Below, piece after piece: positions 11,878-14,398 of a DNA stretch of 14,398 bases (positions are counted from its first letter, which is position 1; every line of letters begins with the position of its first letter). The position numbers and the translations under genes were made by a program. Location: NCBI GenBank assembly GCA_035653295.1, contig DASRCB010000062.1:1-14398 (forward strand), given 5' to 3'. Origin of the DNA: DASRCB01 sp035653295 (GTDB lineage Bacteria > Acidobacteriota > Terriglobia > Bryobacterales > Bryobacteraceae). A model generated the notes under the pieces. It made no database searches, had not been told where the DNA came from, and worked only from the letters and a program-made list of their open reading frames with translations.

Positions 11878-12444
11878 ATGTCCGTATCCTGGATCAAAGA
11901 TGTCGATGCCGCGCTCGCGCAGGCCAAACAGGAAAGTAAACCCATTCTGATTGACTTCAGCGCGGCGCCGGCCTGAGGCGGCTGCGCTCGGCTGGAAGCC
12001 GAGTCGTACGCGGATGCCGATACCGCGACTTTTATCGGCGGCAATTTCCTGCCTGTCACTGCCCACGTCAAAGAGCACCCTGCCTGGTTTCATCGCTTCG
12101 AGGCCGTCTGGACTCCCACAGTGCTGGTGTTCGATTCCTTTGGGCACGAACGCGCGCGGTTGGAGGGCTACCTGCCTCGCGAGGAGTTTCGCGCGTGGCT
12201 GGAGCTCGCACTGGGCCGGCTCGCGTTCGTGACGAAGAAGTACCAGGACGCGGAGCGGTGGTATGGGGGTGTCGCGGAGCATTACGCGCAGACGACGATG
12301 GCTCCCGAAGCCGCGTATTACCGCGCGGTGAGCCATTACAAGGGAACCAACGATCATACGGTGCTGCACAGTGTCGCGGAGGAACTGAAGGAGAAATACC
12401 CGGGCAGCGCCTGGCAACTCAGGTCGCTGCCCTGGGGTGGCTGA
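11878..12444 (+). CDS. Thioredoxin-fold selenoprotein with a U-x-x-C active site (TGA read as selenocysteine)
   Basis: Read through one TGA (11974-11976, codon 33), this gives 188 residues: MSVSWIKDVDAALAQAKQES, KPILIDFSAAPA, then U-GGC-ARLEAESYAD. The TGA is exactly the first redox residue of the thioredoxin CxxC motif (U33, C36). The fold continues with FIGGNFLPV, the cis-proline motif WTPTVLVFD (P80), and a C-terminal helical TPR-like region (ALGRLAFVTKKYQDAERWY ... APEAAYYRAVSHYKG). No other stop occurs in 155 codons after the TGA. A SECIS-like hairpin lies just downstream and a perfect Shine-Dalgarno upstream. From memory, Cys- or Sec-containing thioredoxin-like proteins of this same layout (UxGC or CxGC) exist in other bacteria. 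Likely a cytoplasmic thiol/selenol oxidoreductase; no signal peptide. Alternative: a Cys-to-stop nonsense mutation. It converges on the FAS1 gene with a 12-nt gap. Confidence 0.82.
11983..12008 (+). promoter_or_regulatory. Bacterial SECIS-like hairpin downstream of the in-frame TGA
   Basis: CTCGGC (11987-11992) pairs perfectly with GCCGAG (11998-12003) around the loop TGGAA. Allowing a bulged U at 12004, the stem extends outward by G11986-C12005, C11985-G12006, G11984-U12007 and U11983-A12008. The GG at 11994-11995 in the loop is 17 nt after the TGA, close to the 18 nt I recall for E. coli fdhF, whose loop also carries GG. SelB binds this kind of loop to deliver Sec-tRNA. Structure was judged by eye. 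Confidence 0.7.
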
Positions 12445-12456
12445 GGGGAGCGCTCG

Positions 12457-13005
12457 TCAGGGCATCAGCACGGTGTCGATGACGTGGATCACGCCGTTGG
12501 ACTGATACACGTTGGAGATGCTGATGTGGGCCATGTTGCCCTTCTGATCTTTGAGGGCGATCTTTCCGCCATGCATCATGGCCCACAGCGGCTCGCCGTT
12601 GACGGTCTTCAGGGTGGCCGTGCCGTTGCCCTCTTTGATCATGTTCATCAGATCTTTCGCGCTGATGCGTCCGGAGACCACGTGGTAAGTTAGCACGGAC
12701 TTCAACTGATCGAGGTTCGCGGGCTGGAGCAGCGTGTCCACGGTTCCCTCGGGCAGCTTCTGGAACGCCTCGTTGGTGGGCGCGAAGACGGTAAACGGTC
12801 CGGGCGATTCCAATGTTTCCACGAGTCCGGCGGCCTTTACCGCCGCGACGAGCGTGGTGTGATCGGCTGAGTTCACCGCGTTCTGCACGATGTTCTTCGT
12901 TTCGAACATGGCGGCGCCGCCGACCATGGGATCTTTCGCAACGGCAGCGGTCATCGCAAAGGCGAGAGCGGCTGCCGCGAATGGCATCACGATTTTCTTG
13001 TTCAT
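12457..13005 (-). CDS. Secreted FAS1 (fasciclin) domain protein
   Basis: A 182-residue protein with signal peptide MNKKIVMPFAAAALAFAMTA and cleavage near AVAK. A single FAS1 domain fills the rest: IVQNAVNSADHTTLVAAVKAAGLVETL, motif H1 (SPGPFTVFAPTNEAFQKLP), LKSVLTYHVVSG, and motif H2 at the C-terminus (VIHVIDTVLMP). FAS1 domains mediate adhesion or surface interactions; single-domain secreted versions are common in environmental bacteria. The ATG at 13005 has a good ribosome site (GGAGG on the minus strand) and begins the signal peptide; a longer in-frame start at 13083 does not. It is divergent from the acyltransferase gene, with a 59-nt shared upstream gap. Confidence 0.92.
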   Translation of the reverse strand: MNKKIVMPFAAAALAFAMTAAVAKDPMVGGAAMFETKNIVQNAVNSADHTTLVAAVKAAGLVETLESPGPFTVFAPTNEAFQKLPEGTVDTLLQPANLDQLKSVLTYHVVSGRISAKDLMNMIKEGNGTATLKTVNGEPLWAMMHGGKIALKDQKGNMAHISISNVYQSNGVIHVIDTVLMP

Positions 13006-13064
13006 CTGACCTCCACCCGAGACTACGAATGCGACCGTTGAGCGGATGTTATTCTGGCGTGACC

Positions 13065-14183
13065 ATGAAAAGCGCCGCCACATCGCCCGTCGTAAAAGAC
13101 GATGTCTCCACGCCGCCGTCCTCAGGCACGGGCCGTCTGCTTTCCCTGGACGTGTTCCGGGGCGTGACCATGGCGGCGATGGTGCTGGTGAACAATCCCG
13201 GCGGGCCGGACGCGTACGCGCCGCTGCATCACGCGCGCTGGAGCGGCTGGACGTTTACCGACACCATCTTTCCTTCGTTCCTGTGGATGGTGGGCGTGGC
13301 CCTGACGCTCTCGTTCGCGAAACGCCGGGCCAACGGCGCTTCACGCGGCGCGCTGCTGCTGCATGCGGCGAAGCGGGCGGTGATTCTGTTCGCGATCGGG
13401 CTGTTCATCTACCTTTACCCGCACTTCGATTTCCCGCATATGCGCATCCTCGGAGTGCTGCAGCGCATCGCGATCTGTTATCTGATCGCCGCGGCGGTGT
13501 ATTTGTTCACGGGGGTACGGGGGCAGATCGCGTGCATCATCGGTGTGCTGGCGCTGTACTGGGCGCTGATGATGTATGCCGGCGGGGGACGCTTCGATCT
13601 CGACGGCAACTTCGCGCACGCGGTTGACCGCATGGTGCTCGGGGTGCACAACTACGACGGGCGCACGTGGGATCCGGAAGGAATTGTGAGCACGCTGCCG
13701 GCAATCGCGACCGCGCTGTTCGGGGTGCTGACGGGCACGATTCTGCGGGCGCGGCGGACCATTGCGGAGAATGCGGCGGCAGTCCTGTCATTCGGCGTGT
13801 TCCTGGTGGTCGCGGGGATGATTCTGAATACCTGGATGCCCATTAACAAGGCGCTGTGGACGGACTCGTTCGCGCTCTTCATGGCCGGCCTGTCGACGCT
13901 CGGATTCGGTGTTTGTCTCTGGGGCTTCGATGTGCGGGGCTATCGTCCGGGATGGGCGCGGGCCTTCGTGATGTTCGGGCAGAACGCGATCGCGGTGTAC
14001 GTTTTTTCGGAGATTCTCGAACCGACGCTCGAAATCACGCGCGCGCAGTCGCACATCATGCACGCGTTCCTGGCGTTCCTGAATCCGGCGAATGCGTGTC
14101 TCGCATACGCGCTGATGAACGTGCTGGCGTGTTACGTGGTGGCGTGGTATCTGAACCGGCGCGGGTGGCTGATTCGGTTTTAA
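13065..14183 (+). CDS. HGSNAT/DUF5009-type multi-pass membrane acyltransferase
   Basis: A 372-residue polytopic membrane protein with about ten helices after a soluble, Ser/Thr/Pro-rich N-terminus. The family signature is complete: LLSLDVFRGVTMAAMVLVNNP, HHARWSGWTFTDTIFPSFLWM, RILGVLQRIAICYL, DPEGIVSTLPAIATALFGVL, NKALWTDSFALFMAGLS and a C-terminal FGQNAIAVYVFSEIL. Relatives include human heparan-alpha-glucosaminide N-acetyltransferase, which moves an acetyl group from cytoplasmic acetyl-CoA to a sugar amine across the membrane. In bacteria the substrate is usually unknown, perhaps a cell-envelope glycan. The ATG at 13065 was chosen because upstream in-frame sequence overlaps the FAS1 gene on the other strand. 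Confidence 0.9.
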   Translation: MKSAATSPVVKDDVSTPPSSGTGRLLSLDVFRGVTMAAMVLVNNPGGPDAYAPLHHARWSGWTFTDTIFPSFLWMVGVALTLSFAKRRANGASRGALLLHAAKRAVILFAIGLFIYLYPHFDFPHMRILGVLQRIAICYLIAAAVYLFTGVRGQIACIIGVLALYWALMMYAGGGRFDLDGNFAHAVDRMVLGVHNYDGRTWDPEGIVSTLPAIATALFGVLTGTILRARRTIAENAAAVLSFGVFLVVAGMILNTWMPINKALWTDSFALFMAGLSTLGFGVCLWGFDVRGYRPGWARAFVMFGQNAIAVYVFSEILEPTLEITRAQSHIMHAFLAFLNPANACLAYALMNVLACYVVAWYLNRRGWLIRF

Positions 14184-14193
14184 GAGCGGGCCG

Positions 14194-14218
14194 GGGACAC
14201 ACTTGTCCCTCAAAGTGT
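14194..14218 (+). repeat. Two overlapping, mutually exclusive hairpins
   Basis: GGGACA (14194-14199) pairs perfectly with TGTCCC (14204-14209) around CACT. Overlapping it, ACACTT (14199-14204) pairs with AAGTGT (14213-14218). Both cannot form together. It begins 10 nt after the acyltransferase stop. It may be a terminator part or a REP-like dispersed palindrome; repeat copies could not be searched. Confidence 0.4.
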
Positions 14219-14230
14219 TTGGCAGACCCG

Positions 14231-14256
14231 GGCCCGCGCCCTTTGCGGCGCGGGCC
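14231..14256 (+). terminator. Strong GC hairpin after the acyltransferase gene
   Basis: GGCCCGCGCC (14231-14240) is a perfect reverse complement of GGCGCGGGCC (14247-14256) with a 6-nt loop (CTTTGC). It lies 47 nt after the stop at 14183. No T-run follows, so if it ends transcription it does so without the classic U tract, as often seen in GC-rich genomes. Confidence 0.45.
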
Positions 14257-14288
14257 GGACCCGGCTGCTCTATCGCCGTCACTGATTG

Positions 14289-14323
14289 ACCGGACGCGTT
14301 GTTCTTAGAACGCGACGCCCGGT
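14289..14323. repeat. Imperfect inverted repeat near the right edge
   Basis: ACCGG...GTTC (14289-14304) faces GAAC...CCGGT (14308-14323), 11 of 16 pairs matching around TTA. It is non-coding on both strands as far as seen. The remaining bases to 14398 show no gene or recognisable RNA. Confidence 0.25.
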
Positions 14324-14398
14324 GGACCACAATTCAACGCACTCGCCGCAACCCGGAACGCGATGTCCGGACTACAGCTCACTGCCTGTACGCTGTCC

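Noticed and set aside
11974..11976. Reading the TGA as an ordinary stop and calling the gene a pseudogene
   Set aside because: It coincides exactly with the redox Cys position, the downstream frame is intact for 155 codons, a SECIS-like hairpin is correctly placed, and the ribosome site is perfect. Still possible, so the confidence is not 1.
12813..13064. N-terminal extension of the acyltransferase into the FAS1 region
   Set aside because: The extension is Arg/Ser/Pro-rich shadow sequence of the minus-strand FAS1 gene; the family begins after 13065.
14257..14398. tRNA or other structured RNA gene at the right edge
   Set aside because: No cloverleaf, T-loop consensus or known RNA motif; only an imperfect hairpin at 14289-14323.

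Overview
This is a GC-rich chromosomal window that most resembles an Acidobacteriota genome of the Solibacter/Bryobacter type. That placement is inferred from the style of the secreted hypothetical proteins, the high GC and the gene mix; there is no rRNA or marker gene to prove it. About fifteen intact genes, one partial gene and several gene fragments are supported. No tRNA, rRNA, CRISPR array or transposase gene was seen.

Layout. (1) 1-2112: the C-terminus of a DmsE/MtrA-type multiheme cytochrome c, overlapping by 4 nt an MtrB/PioB-type outer-membrane beta-barrel. Together they are the two core parts of a porin-cytochrome conduit that moves electrons across the outer membrane. (2) 2117-5300: a rearranged block. 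A unit made of a small membrane-protein gene and a convergent secreted SAM-methyltransferase gene was tandemly duplicated. The first methyltransferase copy is a truncated, internally deleted fragment. The second membrane-gene copy is split by about 1.6 kb of foreign-looking DNA holding a chain of small overlapping ORFs, one a three-CxxC zinc-ribbon protein, and an integron attC-like site. (3) 4716-6516, minus strand: the intact methyltransferase, 1 nt downstream of a secreted protein with a vWA-like C-terminal half. (4) 6775-12444, plus strand: ssb, a Tat-type metallophosphoesterase, a DUF2238/YjdF membrane protein, a lone groES overlapping a Skp/OmpH chaperone gene, a single-pass membrane protein, a secreted coiled-coil protein with a putative M15-like metallopeptidase end, a secreted glycine-rich protein, and a thioredoxin-fold gene with an in-frame TGA. 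(5) 12457-14183: a secreted FAS1 (fasciclin) protein on the minus strand, divergent from an HGSNAT/DUF5009-type multi-pass membrane acyltransferase, followed by a hairpin-rich non-coding tail.

Main result: the gene at 11878-12444 is best read as a selenoprotein. Its only internal stop, a TGA at codon 33, falls exactly on the first redox position of the thioredoxin CxxC motif, giving U-G-G-C. The frame stays open for 155 further codons, including the cis-proline WTPT motif. A hairpin with GG in its apical loop starts 6 nt after the TGA and places the GG 17 nt after it, as expected of a bacterial SECIS element. A perfect Shine-Dalgarno precedes the start. Conventional gene calling would miss or truncate this gene. 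Second in interest is the duplication-plus-insertion block, which may record capture of integron cassettes at a non-integron site.
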